Shown here in pieces: positions 1-13,500 of a stretch of DNA of 64,000 nt. The notes under the pieces are model-generated. The model searched no databases and was not told the origin of the DNA. It saw only the letters and a list, made by a program, of their open reading frames with translations. Within the stretch, counting starts at the first letter, position 1, and each line of letters begins with the position of its first letter. Position numbers and translations under genes: made by a program. The DNA lies in NCBI RefSeq assembly GCF_050624435.1, contig NC_134539.1, positions 41,448,001-41,512,000 of the forward strand. Direction: 5' to 3'. Source of the stretch: Tenrec ecaudatus (lineage: Eukaryota; Chordata; Mammalia; Afrosoricida; Tenrecidae).

Positions 1-1494
1 CTCAGTCACATAAATAGTCAACCCATCACAACATTCTCAAAGTCTTAGTCTACTCCATGTCCCCAAATACAATTTTTCAAAACATCTGAATACAATAATT
101 AAGGGTTTCATTGTAGCTGTACACTATCTGAGCCATAATTCCTCTTCATTTGTTAATTCGTGACTTATAGTATACAAGTCATCTGCTTCCAAAATGCAAT
201 GGTGGAGCAAGCCAGGTACAAAGTAAATATTTTCATTATAAAAGGGAAATATTAGAAGAAGGGATAAGGCACCAACCAAGTCCAGAACCCATTAGAACAG
301 TATATATTATGTCTTGAGTCTGTTTTACCATCCAATTTCTCATACTGTCTGGATGGTAACCCTACATTTCAGACTCTGAATATGGGCCATGACCTCTGTA
401 TTCTAGGTTGAGGCCTGAGAAATAATGTAGCGGACATATCTTTAGGCTACACAAAGTGAGGGATAGGCCAGCTCTCTTCTGCCCAAAGATGAATCTTAAG
501 GGAAAGAGTTCACACGTTTCTTCCCTTCAACTTTTTTCTTTCTGCCCTATTCTGACACCAATTCTCCCTCCTTGCATAGTACTCTTCTTGGGTAACGTTG
601 CAGTGGCCACACCCAACTCTGCAGGCGGTGAAATGTTACGGATACATTTTCTTTTGTCCACAGCTTTTCCTTCTCAGGCACATCTCTCTTTGCTCCTCTC
701 ATAGTTCTTTGGCTCTGCTTTAAAAAACATAGATTTCTCACTGTTTGGGAGGCTAGTCCAAAATCAGAGTACCAGCTCTGGGGGTAGACTTTGTTAGTTC
801 TGGAGTCTTTGTCTTAACAGCTTCTGCATCCTGGTTCTTCATGTGTCTTGGCATCTGCTTTTCCCTATCTTCCCTATTTTCTTGTGTAATAACTTTCATA
901 GCTCAAAAGAGATTGATGCAAGATATTCTTTATACTAATCTTGCCTCATCATACAAAGATAGTCTATGCCTAAATGGAACTATAACTACAGAATAAAGGT
1001 TAGGATTTACAACACATTTTCAGAGGAGACAATTCAATCCATAATTGTAATTCCATTAAAATTTATATGCCCATTTTAGAAATAGATGTTTATACAGCAA
1101 TAATACTGCTTTATGCTACACTAGTTAACTCTGAGTTAACGTATCATTTAAAAAATTATATTGTTTAATAACTTTGTTTCATTAGATTTGTATCACTGTC
1201 AATGAGAAACTGATTAGAAATCCTAAAATTGTAGGATATCCTTGGTCTCAAATTTAACATACATGTTTTCATGTAAGTACAATAAAGAACTTACAAAAAT
1301 TGATTTATTAGGATGTTGTTACTGTTAGCTGCTGTCCAATGGGTCCTTTACTTCAGAAAACCCCATGTGATAGTAGGATTGGTCCCCTGTGATCCACGTA
1401 TAAGAAGCATACTACTTTACTTAAGAGTTAGGCCCTTGGGTTTCATTTTATGCTATTTGCCACCGTTGTAGTAAGTGTGTCCTTTTGCTTTCAG
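1..1494. other. SMC2 intron, 5' part (upstream exons outside window)
   Basis: Intronic DNA before the first visible SMC2 exon. The exons for SMC2 residues 1-147, including Walker A, must lie upstream. The DNA is AT-rich, and I recognise no exon or clear repeat in it. Short open frames at 456-704 (+) and 547-741 (-) resemble nothing I know. Confidence 0.6.
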
Positions 1495-1533
1495 GGTCGA
1501 ATTACAAAAGTATTGAACATGAAACCTCCAGAG
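1495..1533 (+). CDS. SMC2: SMC2 exon w1 (residues ~148-160)
   Basis: 39 nt, phase 0, reading [13 protein letters not shown], bounded by tttcag and gtaaga. In SMC proteins this follows the Q-loop (the Q ends the previous exon) and leads out of the N-terminal ATPase lobe. Confidence 0.95.
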
Positions 1534-4500
1534 GTAAGAATACTGTTTATGAGTAGTGAATATAGTCATTCTAAATAGCATTTTATTCTTCCAGACAGTT
1601 AATTATTAAATTATGGTCGCATTGTTTGTTTAAGGATTATTTGTAAAGAGTGTTGTTTTATAGTTGGCACTGTCCCATTTATTAAGACAGCTTGATTGTA
1701 CAAAGCATACTTTCTGAGTCAGTATTGCATGAGAATGAAACGCTACTGTAAAAGATTTAAATACTGTGTTCACATGTCGTCAAAGATTGAACATACAAGG
1801 ACTATTTGCGATGCATCCTTCATTCACTACCATCAAGTCGATTCTGACTGTAGTGACTCAATAGGACATGGTAGAAACTGCCCTTAGGAATTGTCAAGCC
1901 TAAATGTTTATGGAAGCCGAAACCATGAATAATTGGAACACAGTGTATAAAGTGTAGATATAAGAAAATTGAAAATGACAAAAAATGAAAGGAAAAACAA
2001 AAATGAATATCCTAAGAATAACAAGTTGAAATTAAATATTTATCATTTTGTGTCATGGTTTGCTATGCGAGGAAAGAAAACTTCAAGAGCATTGGTGTCC
2101 GTCATTAAGTAGAAGAGTTCAAGATCTATATTGAAGTGCAATGATGTCTGTCCTAGGGTAATGTCCACACTGTCCATGTAGAATGGGAACTTCTTAAGGA
2201 AGGAAAACGCAAATATTTTGCACTAAAAAGAAAAGTGCTGGAACTGCGCCTCATCACGGGCACAGAACTTCTCGGACATGAATCGATAATGCAATCCTTT
2301 CAGTTTGGCAATCATGGACCGCACTAAAATACCGTATATACTCGGGTATAAGCCGACCTGAGTATCAGCCGAGACACCGAATTTTACTACAAAACCTGCA
2401 TTAACAACTCGGCTTATACCCGAGTATATACGGTAAATGCTTTTCCACAGGTATTATTTTTGTTTAATTCTTAACAATTTTAAGAGAAAATACCAGTCTT
2501 CCTGTCAGAAATTAAGTGCAAAGATGATTAGGTAGTTTGTGGAATTTCTCTAAGGGACGTGCCACGCTTGCGATCACACTTCTATGCTGTGTTTGATCCC
2601 TGTGGGATCCAAACAGCTGAAATCTAGCTGGATGAGTTTCAAGTAGACGCTGACGGGCATGAAGTCTTTTTGTACTTGTAATCGAAGGAAAAAAGAGAAC
2701 TGGTTTCAATTTTTCAAAAAGAAATGATTTGGAAACGAGTGGAAAGTGTGATTTTAGAATTTGGGTGATGATCTAGAAATGTCTCGAGTATATGTGTTAT
2801 AGATAGCTATGTGAATTTTCGTTTGACTCTAAGGATTCATTTGGACCATTGTTTTGACAAGACAAGACGCTTAGTAATGTCCTGGCTCTAAGTCAGGGGT
2901 CCTCAAACTTTTTAAACAGGAGGTCAGTTCACTGTCCCTCAGACCGTTGGAAGGCTGGACTATAGTTTGAAAAAAAATATGAACAAATTCCTATGCACAT
3001 TGGATGAGTCAGCTGCTAAGCAGGACAGACAGCGGCAGCAAAACACCCCGGCGGGCCGAATAAATGTCCTCAGCGGGCTGCATGTGACCTGCGGGCCGTA
3101 ATTTGAGGACCCCTGCGTAAATGATGCACTTATGATTAATTCAGAAGAGAACAATTGGCTAAGTCATCTTAAATTATTTACCCACTGTCGTTGCAGATTT
3201 TATCGATGATAGAAGAAGCAGCTGGAACCAGAATGTATGAATACAAAAAGTTAGCTGCCCAGAAGACTATAGAAAAGAAAGAGGCTAAGCTGAAAGAAAT
3301 TAAGACGGTAATTACATTTACATGAACAAGAGCACAGTTTTCCTTTAGATATTTTATGCTGTGAGAAGGGAAAACTGATTTTCTCCTCTCTGGTTGCTTT
3401 TCTATAACCTACCATGGTACTTTTTTTTAAAATGGTGCTTTAAAAATACTGATTTTCCTTTATTTTTCAGATACTTGAAGAAGAGATTACTCCAACCATT
3501 CAAAAATTAAAAGAGGTATAATATGTCCAAAGATAGTTAATAAAATGTCTCTTAAGTTGGTAATGTATCCAATATCATGCCTAAGAATGCAGAATGCACT
3601 GGTTTAGGGGAATTTATTTCTGTGATGAGATGAAGTTGAGTTGGTGTTCCATACCTTAGCCTTTTGTGTACAGAGACGTGTGCTTTCTACCTATTACATT
3701 GTAATGGCGTTGATTTTGCTCCACATTGTGTCAACTTTTACTAGTTTGGTGAAGAGAATCACATTTAGATTGTCCGGGACAATTAGAATTGATTAGAATA
3801 ACATTTCTTCAGGATATGGAACTCTGCAAAATGCTAGTCGGGGATAGCTGCTATGTACGTGCTATCACATATTTGCTGCTGCTCGAACATTTTATGAGGG
3901 AAAGAGATGGAAACAAAGGCCTGCTTGTTGTCTTGCCATTTTTCAGCTAATCTACATCATAAAACTTGTCAGTATTTCTTTAGTGTTTGTTGCATAGGGA
4001 AGGAATTCATTTGTAGCACATTGTGTTTTAAGATATGTTAATTGAATGCTCAGTGAAATTCATACTGCTGAAAAATGTTTCCGTAATTCAAATAATAAAG
4101 TTATGTTTTTAGAATTAGAAAAATTGTGATATTGAAGGTACTGTATATGCATGGCTTAGTTAAGATAAAAAAGAAAACTAGATCAGGAATTTAAACCAAC
4201 ATTTCAGACCAAATTTTTGTCCCTTTAAAATTTTTTTTCTAAATCTGACATCTTCATCTGTAAACTGGTCATTTAAAGTGCCACAGTGTGTCCCTTTGGA
4301 ATGAAATGTAATATTTTGTGGGATGCCTGTAGTTTTCATGAGTGAGTGCTGAGTAGATAGCTTGATAATTCTGCAAATTATACTCAATAGCATGTTAATG
4401 TTGGAAGGATTGATTGACTGTACAGGTATGGTCCTATCAGAGACATAGTCTATGAACTGTATATTCACATTTATTTGTTATTTTTAAATGCTGATTGTGT

Positions 4501-7500
4501 TATTACCAGAAATAGTCACATAAAATTCACTACAACCTGTTGCTATTGAGTGTTTAAAGCAAACTTTTTATACTCATGGCAAGTTGATTCCAACTCAGAT
4601 ACCCTAGGGGACAGAATAGAACAGCTCCTTTAGGTTTCTGAGACTTTATATCTTAATGGGAGCAGACAGCCTCATCGTTTTCCTGCAGAGGGCTGGTGGG
4701 TTCAAACTGCCAACCTTGTGGATAACAGCTCAGTGCATAGCCCACCGTGTCTCCAGGGCTCCTTGTCATCTCATGATGACCCTATATGAGCTTTATGGAA
4801 GCCGTTATGACTTTCTTCCACAGAGCTGCTGGATTGTTTGAACAGCACACCCTTTAGGTTGACAGCCAATTGCAATCTGCTCACTAAAAATGGTATAATA
4901 TATATATTTTTAAAAGAGTTCTAATGTTTTTTACAAGTTCTTAGAATTTTGTCATTATAAGATTATTTAATCTTAGATATAGTAATGTTATATCATGGGC
5001 TAGAAATTTGGAGTATCATAGTTTGATTCTGTTCAAATGTGTTTTAAAATAGGAAGTCTTGAAGAATCCTTTATTGGTGACTTCTCTTCTAGGAAAGGTC
5101 ATCCTACTTGGAGTACCAAAAAGTAATGAGAGAAATCGAACACCTGAGTCGTTTATATATTGCCTATCAGTTCTTGCTGGCTGAAGATACCAAAGAACGC
5201 TCAGCGGAGCAGTTAAAGGAAATGCAAGATAAAGTTGTGAAACTTCAAGAAGAATTGTCTGAGAATGATAAAAAAATAAAAGGGCTTACTCAGGAAATAG
5301 AAGAGTTAGAAAAAAGAAAAGATAAGGTAGGAATATAATATATAAGGCAGAATATACTTCTGTGAGAAAGAAACTAAACTGTTATATATAGTAACTCTTT
5401 AGGATTTACTCAGTGTTCTATTCCTTATTGACTCCTTAGCCTTAAAATTAGAGAACAAAAAATGGCTCTTAAACGATGTAACTATCCCACACAAAATCAC
5501 ATGAGAAAATATCAACAGCTTTTAAGAGATTGAATTGGATGCATTTGATTACAGGAAATTGGAGGCATACTCCGCTCTTTAGAAAATACTCTTGCAGAGG
5601 CTCAGCGAGTGAATACTAAATCTCAAAGTGCTTTTGATCTCAAAAATAAAAACCTGGAAAGTGAAGTAAACAAGCGCAAAGAACTGGAAAAAAATATGAT
5701 GGAGGTAAGCAAATAAGCTGTTTCATGATCACTAGTGGGCATTTCTCCATGCAGCGAATATTTGTTGAACATCTAATGTGGACCAAGCAATGAACAAGTA
5801 GGAAGTAGATGAAGTACGTGGAAATATGGTAATAAAACAAACTAGTAAATTATATAGCATGTAGGGATTCTTCAGAAAGTTCGTAGGAAAATAATTGTCT
5901 TTAAATTTTCCATGAACTTTTTGAGGCCTCCCTCTTAAAGCGTTAGCTTGTGGAGAAAACATTAAGTCGCTGAGGGCAAGAGGATCGGCAGAGAATGTAG
6001 TTTTCCACTGGATAGTCTTCTCTGCCTCTCACTGCTAAGCCGGTCCCAAGACTGTCACATATGACTACCTTATCGATCACATTGCCTTCCCTCTTGCCCA
6101 GGTCTAATCTGATTTCTGTATATAATCTGAAATATAAATGAATATTGCCATTTCTGCCCTTAAAAGTCTGTGGTCTCAAAGATGCATTATACATCCAAGC
6201 TCTTTCCCATGCCCTGAAAGGCCATACATGATATGATCTGATGCCTGGTTCTTCATCACCACATGCTCTCTGCTTCTGCCAGAGTTCCTGAAACATCCGA
6301 GTATGTTCTTTAGTTTCTGCCAAATGCCTGTCCACCCAGTAGGTTTACTCCCTAACCTCGTTTGGGCATCTGCTCAAATTCATTGTCTTCCATCACCATT
6401 CTTTTTTTTTTTTTTAAACATTTTATTAGGGGCTCATACAACTCTTACCACAATCCATACATATACATACATCAATTGTATAAAGCATATCTGTACATTC
6501 TTTGCCCTAATAATTTTTTTTATATTTTATTAGGGGCTCATACAACTCTTATCACAATCCATACATAGATATACATCAATTGTATGAAGCACATCCGTAC
6601 ATTCTTTTCCCTAATCATTTTCAAAGCATTTGCTCTCCACTTAAGCCCTTTGCAATGGGTCCTGTTTTTTTTCCCCTCCCTCCCTGCTCCCCCCTCCCTC
6701 ATGAGCCCTTGATAAATTTATAGATTGTTATTTTGTCATATCTTTCCCTTTCCAGAGTCTCCCTTCCCCCCCTTCTCTGCCGTCCATCTCCCAGGGAGGA
6801 GGTCACATGTGGATCCTTGTAATCAGTTACCCCTTTCCAACCCACTGACCCTCTACTCTCCCAGCATCACCCCTCACACCCCTGGTCCTGAAGGTATCGT
6901 CCACCCTGGACTCCCTGTGCCTCCAGCTCCCTTATGCACCAGTGTACAACCTCTGCCCTATCCAGTCCTGCAAGGTAGAATTCGGATCATGGTAGTCGGT
7001 GGGAGGAAGCATCCAGGATCTGGGAGAAAGCTGTGTTCTTCATTGGTACTACATCGCACCCTGACTGACCCATCTCCTCTCCTAAACCCCTCTATGAGGG
7101 GATCTCTAGAGCCGACAAATGGGCTTTGGGTCGCCACTCTGCACTCCCCCTTCATTCACCCATCACCATTCTTATAAAAATAATTATCCCTTTAACTTTA
7201 TGTCTCTTTCACCAGAGTATGTAGGCTACCCAAAGACAGTGTCTTAGTCTTTATCTTTAATGTTTAGAAGTGCCTCGTGCCTAGTATGTACCCCATGTAA
7301 ACTTCATGAACTAATCAAGGGCCAAAAGGTCTTGCCACGCCCATGGAAGCAGCTAGATTATTTGTTCACTGTGCTGGTAGCTTTCATTCTGTCTGATACC
7401 TGGCTGTTATTAAAGATGCTAAGTATGGCTGCTTGTAACACAACTATTTAATAATTAATTTTACTGCCTTTAATAGTTAACTCTATGTACATTTTCCTTA

Positions 7501-10500
7501 TCCTAAATGCCCAGTTAAGATGGCTATTTGTTCAATTTTCTAAGTTTATAGACTGATATTTATTTGTTTGATTAACTCTAATACCACTTTTTTTTAAGTC
7601 ATTCTCCTCCAGATTCGACTATAGTTTATGAAGTGAAACAGTTTCTAATGGGATAAATAGCATATTTATCCCCCTCCCCCCAAAAAAACAGTTGAAGTTC
7701 AAAATGGGAATTCTGTATTTAATGATATGAGAATCAACTTATATTTTTTTCTTACCATGTTCAACTTCGAATTTCTATGAAATTTGATAACCCAAAAGTA
7801 TATATGTATATACAAAATAAACTGGATGATTGTCTTAACAAATAATACTTTTCTGCTTGAAACCCTCCCTAAAGGACTCTAAAACGTTAGTAGCAAAAGA
7901 AAAAGAGGTTAAAAAGATGTCAGATGGACTGAGTGCCCTTCAAGAGGCGAGTAGTAAGGACGCTGAAGCCCTGGCTGCTGCCCAGCAACACTTCAATGCC
8001 GTTTCTGCTGGTCTGTCCAGTAATGAAGATGGAGCAGAAGCAACTCTTGCTGGTCAAATGATGGCCTGTAAAAATGATATAAGTAAAGCTCAGACAGAAG
8101 CCAAACAGGTAAAGGCAGACTTTAAGCTCCCCGTGATTGTATTTGTTTTTAAAGCGACTTCACATCATTTGTTCATAATTGTTTTATGCTAGAGTTGTAA
8201 ATAATCAGTTCAAAATCAAGGAGTTTTCTTGCCGTGTTGATCTTAATAGAACCTAAAATAGCAAATTTCAAATGCCGAGTTTTGATGATGTTAGTTTACC
8301 AAGTGATTATAAAACATAAAATACCCCCGTGGGTGAATTTTTAAATGAAATAGATATTTTGTTCAATTTGAAACTTTTTTTTGAAAATTGAAGCTTAGTC
8401 AGTAGAGTCATCTTTTTGACTGTCTTTATTTGCTTTTATTGAAACCATGAAGTTGAAGACTTAAACTCTAGGAGGAAAGGGAAACATTGTCTTCCTTTTT
8501 ATGCCTGCCATACCTAGCTCTTCATGTGGTACTTCTGTAACTTTGTGATTTTTCTAGAAAGAGTTCCCTTCTGCTTTTGTCCAAGTTTCAATTCTATTTG
8601 ATAGTGTCTGATCTGTTTTGATTGCCTTCACACCCACGCCCATGAAGTCAGTTTTGACTCCTAGCATCTAGGGTTTCCAAGACAATCAGTGTTTCTGACA
8701 GCAGACACTTTCACCTCATCTTTCTCCTGGCTGGTGGAATTGAACTGCCAACTTGTGGTTAGCGCCCCAACACTTAACACACCCAATATTTAAATATTTG
8801 TCAATATAGCTTATTTACTCTATATAAATATTTCTCATGGCTCACCACACTTTGTCCATGTTTGTTTGATAGCATTGACAAGCATGTACAAGTACACGTG
8901 TCCTTTGATTGCTCATGTGGACAGTTTGAGTCTGGAACTCTTTGAAGGTTCTAAGCTATGAGGATGCTCAAGTCCCTTTTATAAAATGGAGTATTTGTAA
9001 CTTCGATACATTCTCTGGGCACATCCTCTATTACCTTCAATCATCTCTAGATTACTTAGAACCCTTAATACAATGTTAATTACCAATTTCACTTTACACT
9101 ACCTCTCAAATCTTCGAGGGATTACTTTGATCACTTACATTGCTTTTCCACCCCCTACTCATGGACCACATCCCCAAATAGTTTCAATCCATGGCTGTAG
9201 GTGCACAGGTGGTATACATGTTGAAAAGGAAACTGGACTTGTGGTTTCCAGCATCCTATTGTAGCTTATAAGTGTTTATATTTCTCTGATACAAATCTTT
9301 GAGTTGAATTAATATGAGATATTTTAGAAGTCATAGAAATAAGGACTTCCATGCACATTTTTAATGATTTACTAGGAACCTGTTCATATTCTTAGTAGTG
9401 TTTTGAGAAGGGCATCTTGGGAAATGATTTATCTGTTGAAATACTAGTCTAAGAGATTCAAGGCTAATGTCTCTCAAGTAAATCAACTTGAATCAGGCCA
9501 TTTAATCACTTGTGCCATCTGCTTCATATAGTTTGCTATATTTTTCCATCACAGGCTCAGATGAAGTTGAAACATGCCCAACAAGAATTAATGGCTAAAC
9601 AGACTGAAGTTAAGAAGATGGATAGTGGCTACAGGAAAGATCAAGAAGCATTAGAGGCTGTGAAGAAACTTAAAGAAAAACTAGAAGCAGAAATGAAAAA
9701 GCTAAATTATGAAGGTTTGCCATTAAAGATACTTAACTCATTAGGGAGTGATGATTCTTGATAGAAGTAAACTTAAAGAAGTAGGGGAAAAATAACTCTC
9801 TGGCTAGTCCTGAAATTTATTTTACATTAGCGTAGCCTTTTGGATTTTTAAGAACTCTGCATTGAGAATTTCATGTTTTAATCATTGTGAAGTGCTACTT
9901 GAAAACTCAGGATGCCATTTGTGTTTTTGTTTTACATTAGCAATTTGTATATTATTTCCTCAAATATAAATAGTGATATTTGTTGGAAATAATCTACTAA
10001 GGATATGATAGATACTTGAATATTAAACATTTTTACGTAACATCAGAAATGTATATTTTCTTCTAGAAATGCCTTCACAATAATTCATTCTTATTTTTCT
10101 TAAAGCATATACGCGTGTCTTAAAGTCTTTGCATGTCCAAGACTTTGTTTCAATTTCCTTTTTATTTATTGCCCAGAAAACAGGGAAGAAAACCTTTTGG
10201 AAAAGCGTAGACAGCTGTCTCGTGATATCAGTAGATTGAAAGAAACATACGAAGCTCTCCTGGCCAGATTTCCCAATCTCCGTTTTGCATACAGGTAAAA
10301 GATTTTTAATTTTTCTAAAAATAATACTGTGTTTTCAATGAAGGTATATACAGGAGTGTAGGTTTCCATTTAACAGTTTCTACACAAGTTGTTCAGTGAC
10401 ATTAGTTACATTCTTTATGATGTGAATAGTCTCATTTTTGTGCAAGTTATTTGGCTCACAGATTGAAATACTGAATTTTAAAATTAATATTAAGTAAACG

Positions 10501-13500
10501 TTTAATATGAATAACCTAAGCATTTTTTTTTGTACTTGGGGTTTCAGGTTAACTGCATATAAAAGTTAATGTATATAACTGCATATAAACTGTATATAAA
10601 TAGTTAATGCAGAAATGCAATTGGTTTCTGATTGGAAGTTTTAAGTCCATCTATTTGTAAAAGAAACCCCAAAAAACAATCAATTGAAAAATCCTACTGT
10701 TTTCTACTCTCACAGATATGGTGTCGTCAGAGTCAGATTCAACTTGATGTAAAATGATTGTTTTTGTTAATTTATTTAAGCTAGAAAACAACTTGAGAGT
10801 TTTGATAATACAAAATTTTGTATGAGAAGTTTTCTGAATTGTCACCTTAAACATCTAAACATATCAAAATTGTGAGAGGAGAAACTGTTCGATCTACTGG
10901 ATATCAATGTGGGGAATTTAATGTCAATTCAAATCCTTTACATTTATTATAAATAATATTAAACATCCATACTGACATTTTACAGTTTACTCCACTGTGT
11001 TTTAATAGAACAATGAGAGTAACTATATATTATAAAAATTGGGACATTGGAGTTGTTTTTGTAATATAATCTATCCTGTAAGTTCTTTTGCCTGGTTTAA
11101 AAATAATGTAGCTGGACATCTGGAATATTTTTTTAAATTTTATTTTGTTGAAACCTTTATGTTTAAACTCATTTTCCCCTACTTTTTAATCTGTTAATTT
11201 TTTTAAACTTTTATATTATAGGGATCCAGAGAAGAACTGGAATAGAAATTGTGTAAAAGGGCTCGTGGCTTCTCTTGTTAGTGTCAAAGATACTTCTGCA
11301 ACCACAGCTTTGGAATTGGTAGCTGGGGAGCGACTCTACAATGTTGTCGTGGACACAGAGGTAAATTGATGGTAATTAAATACAATTTAGCTTGAAACAT
11401 TATATGCTGCTGGGAATAGTAAATGCTTTCTCAATGTTTTAAAGTCATTTGTATTTTCAGGTAAAACATTTTAGTTAATGAGTTTTTGAAAGCTCTTTGA
11501 GAGGGAGTCTCAGGCTGACTTGGCCCAGGAACCTGGAGTCATTACTGATCTTAGATTTTGGGCATCATGTGTTTGGAATCTTCAAATCAGTCCCACCTCA
11601 CAGCAACCCCATGTACAACAGACGGAAGCACGCCCAGTCCTGTGCCTTCCTCACAGTTACGTTTGAGCCTGTTGTGGAGTTCTTGTGTCAGTCCATCAGG
11701 ATGGAGGCCTTCCTCTTTTTGCTACCCTTCTCCTTTACCAAGCTTACTGTCCTCCAGGGCTGGTCTCTCCTCAGACCACAGAGGTCCAAAGTACATAGAC
11801 AAAGTCTCACTAGCTTGACTTCTAATAAGCACTTTGATTTTTCACCAACACCATAACTCAGGTGCATCAGTTCTTCACAGGTCTTTATTCATTGTTCATT
11901 CCGGCTCACTAATGTGTAGGATATCTATCTTTATGCATTTCATTTTTTGATAACTTCTAGATTTCCTAAATTCATATTTTGAATGCTTTCTATCTCGCTT
12001 GCGAGGGGATATCTGCAGCTGTTTCTTCTCATTTTGAGTTAGGCCCCATCAGCAAATGAAGGTCCTCAAAGCTGTGCTCCACTGACATGAATATGACTGA
12101 TTCCACTGCAAGAGGACAGCAGCACCACCTCAGTCATAATGTGAACGCCTTCAGACCTGAGCAACTCATCTTCTGACATTCGATCTGTCAGTGTGTGCTG
12201 CTATTCATAAGTTTTTCACTGGCTAATTCCTCAAAGTACACAGCATAGTCCTTCTTTGGTCTGTTCTGAGTGTGGATGCCCCACTGAAACCTGTTTAACT
12301 TGGGTGACTTTGCTGCTATTGACATAGCTTCCAACCACCATAGCATGAGAAACGCAGACAAGTAGTGGGATCCTCAATATAGATTATGGATTTTTGATTT
12401 TTAAATTGGCATGATTTCTATTTCAATGTTTTCTATTACCTTTATTAAATATTTTTTTCACATTTAAAAAATCTCATATATTGTTTTAGGTTACTGGCAA
12501 AAAACTGTTAGAAAAGGGGGAATTGAAACGTCGATATACTATAATTCCACTCAATAAAATTTCAGCCAGATGCATTGCTCCAGAAACCCTGAGGGTGGCT
12601 CAGAATCTTGTGAGTATTACTGATGTTTAGTTTTCCGTAAAAATTTAAAATCTAGGACATTAATGAGACCCTCTGAGGACGTCACGATTTTTAATTTTGT
12701 TGCAGTATAAAAAGATAGCTAAGAAAACGGAGTTTGTTTAGTTCATTTACATGGTGCACAAATAGAAATATTATCAGACTAGAACTCCCTTTGGCACCTC
12801 AGAATCCATTATTGTAATGTCTACACCTTGGGTCAAGTTACGTGAGTGTCAGATGGCAATTGATGCAAATCTTCCCATTCTGAATTGCTAGCAAGACTTG
12901 AGCTTATAGATGAGCATTCAGAATTGTCTAGGTTTTTTCCTTTCTTCTTGTGTCAGGCACATTTAAACTGCTACAGTGACAGCCATTTTGACAATGATGA
13001 TTGCAGGGGTTCTTCTTGGTCCAAGAGTGCCATCTTCCATACGAGTGTGTATGTGTAGCAGGTGCCTGGTGAACCATGTCAGCCACTGAGTGGGGATAGG
13101 CATGCCTACCAGGAAGAAAAAAGAGAAGTCTAGGGAACTGCATTTGAAACATTACTGTGATGATGTAATATTGGATAAAAACATGAAGTTCATTGTAACA
13201 TATAGCAGAGATTTCAGTTTGTTACTGAGTAGCCATTCCAACTGTGAGTTGTAAAGATAGTTCTGTAAAACCTAGACATGTATTTGTAATTAGCAAGTGC
13301 CTTTAGAGTAAACCTATTTGACATTTTATTTATACACTAAAGTAGTTAAAACAGATATAGAAAGTCTTTTCTGAAATTGAGACTCATTCAATGAAAATAA
13401 CTTTAAAATATATGTAGTTGTGTTGGTAGTTGAATTGTGATAGTTAAGTTGTTCTTGTTAATTAGCTGTTCTTATTAGCATATAAAACTATTTGAAAGGA

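Noticed and set aside
2041..2760. Possible older repeat or pseudogene hosting the MITE
   Set aside because: The flanks looked continuous around the MITE but match no family or protein I can name.
5943..6335. 130-aa minus frame in an SMC2 intron
   Set aside because: No domain recognised, antisense to the gene, with an L1 insertion adjacent. Probably chance.
6725..7177. 150-aa open frame on +
   Set aside because: It is antisense sequence of an L1 3' UTR flanked by the LINE target duplication. No domain.
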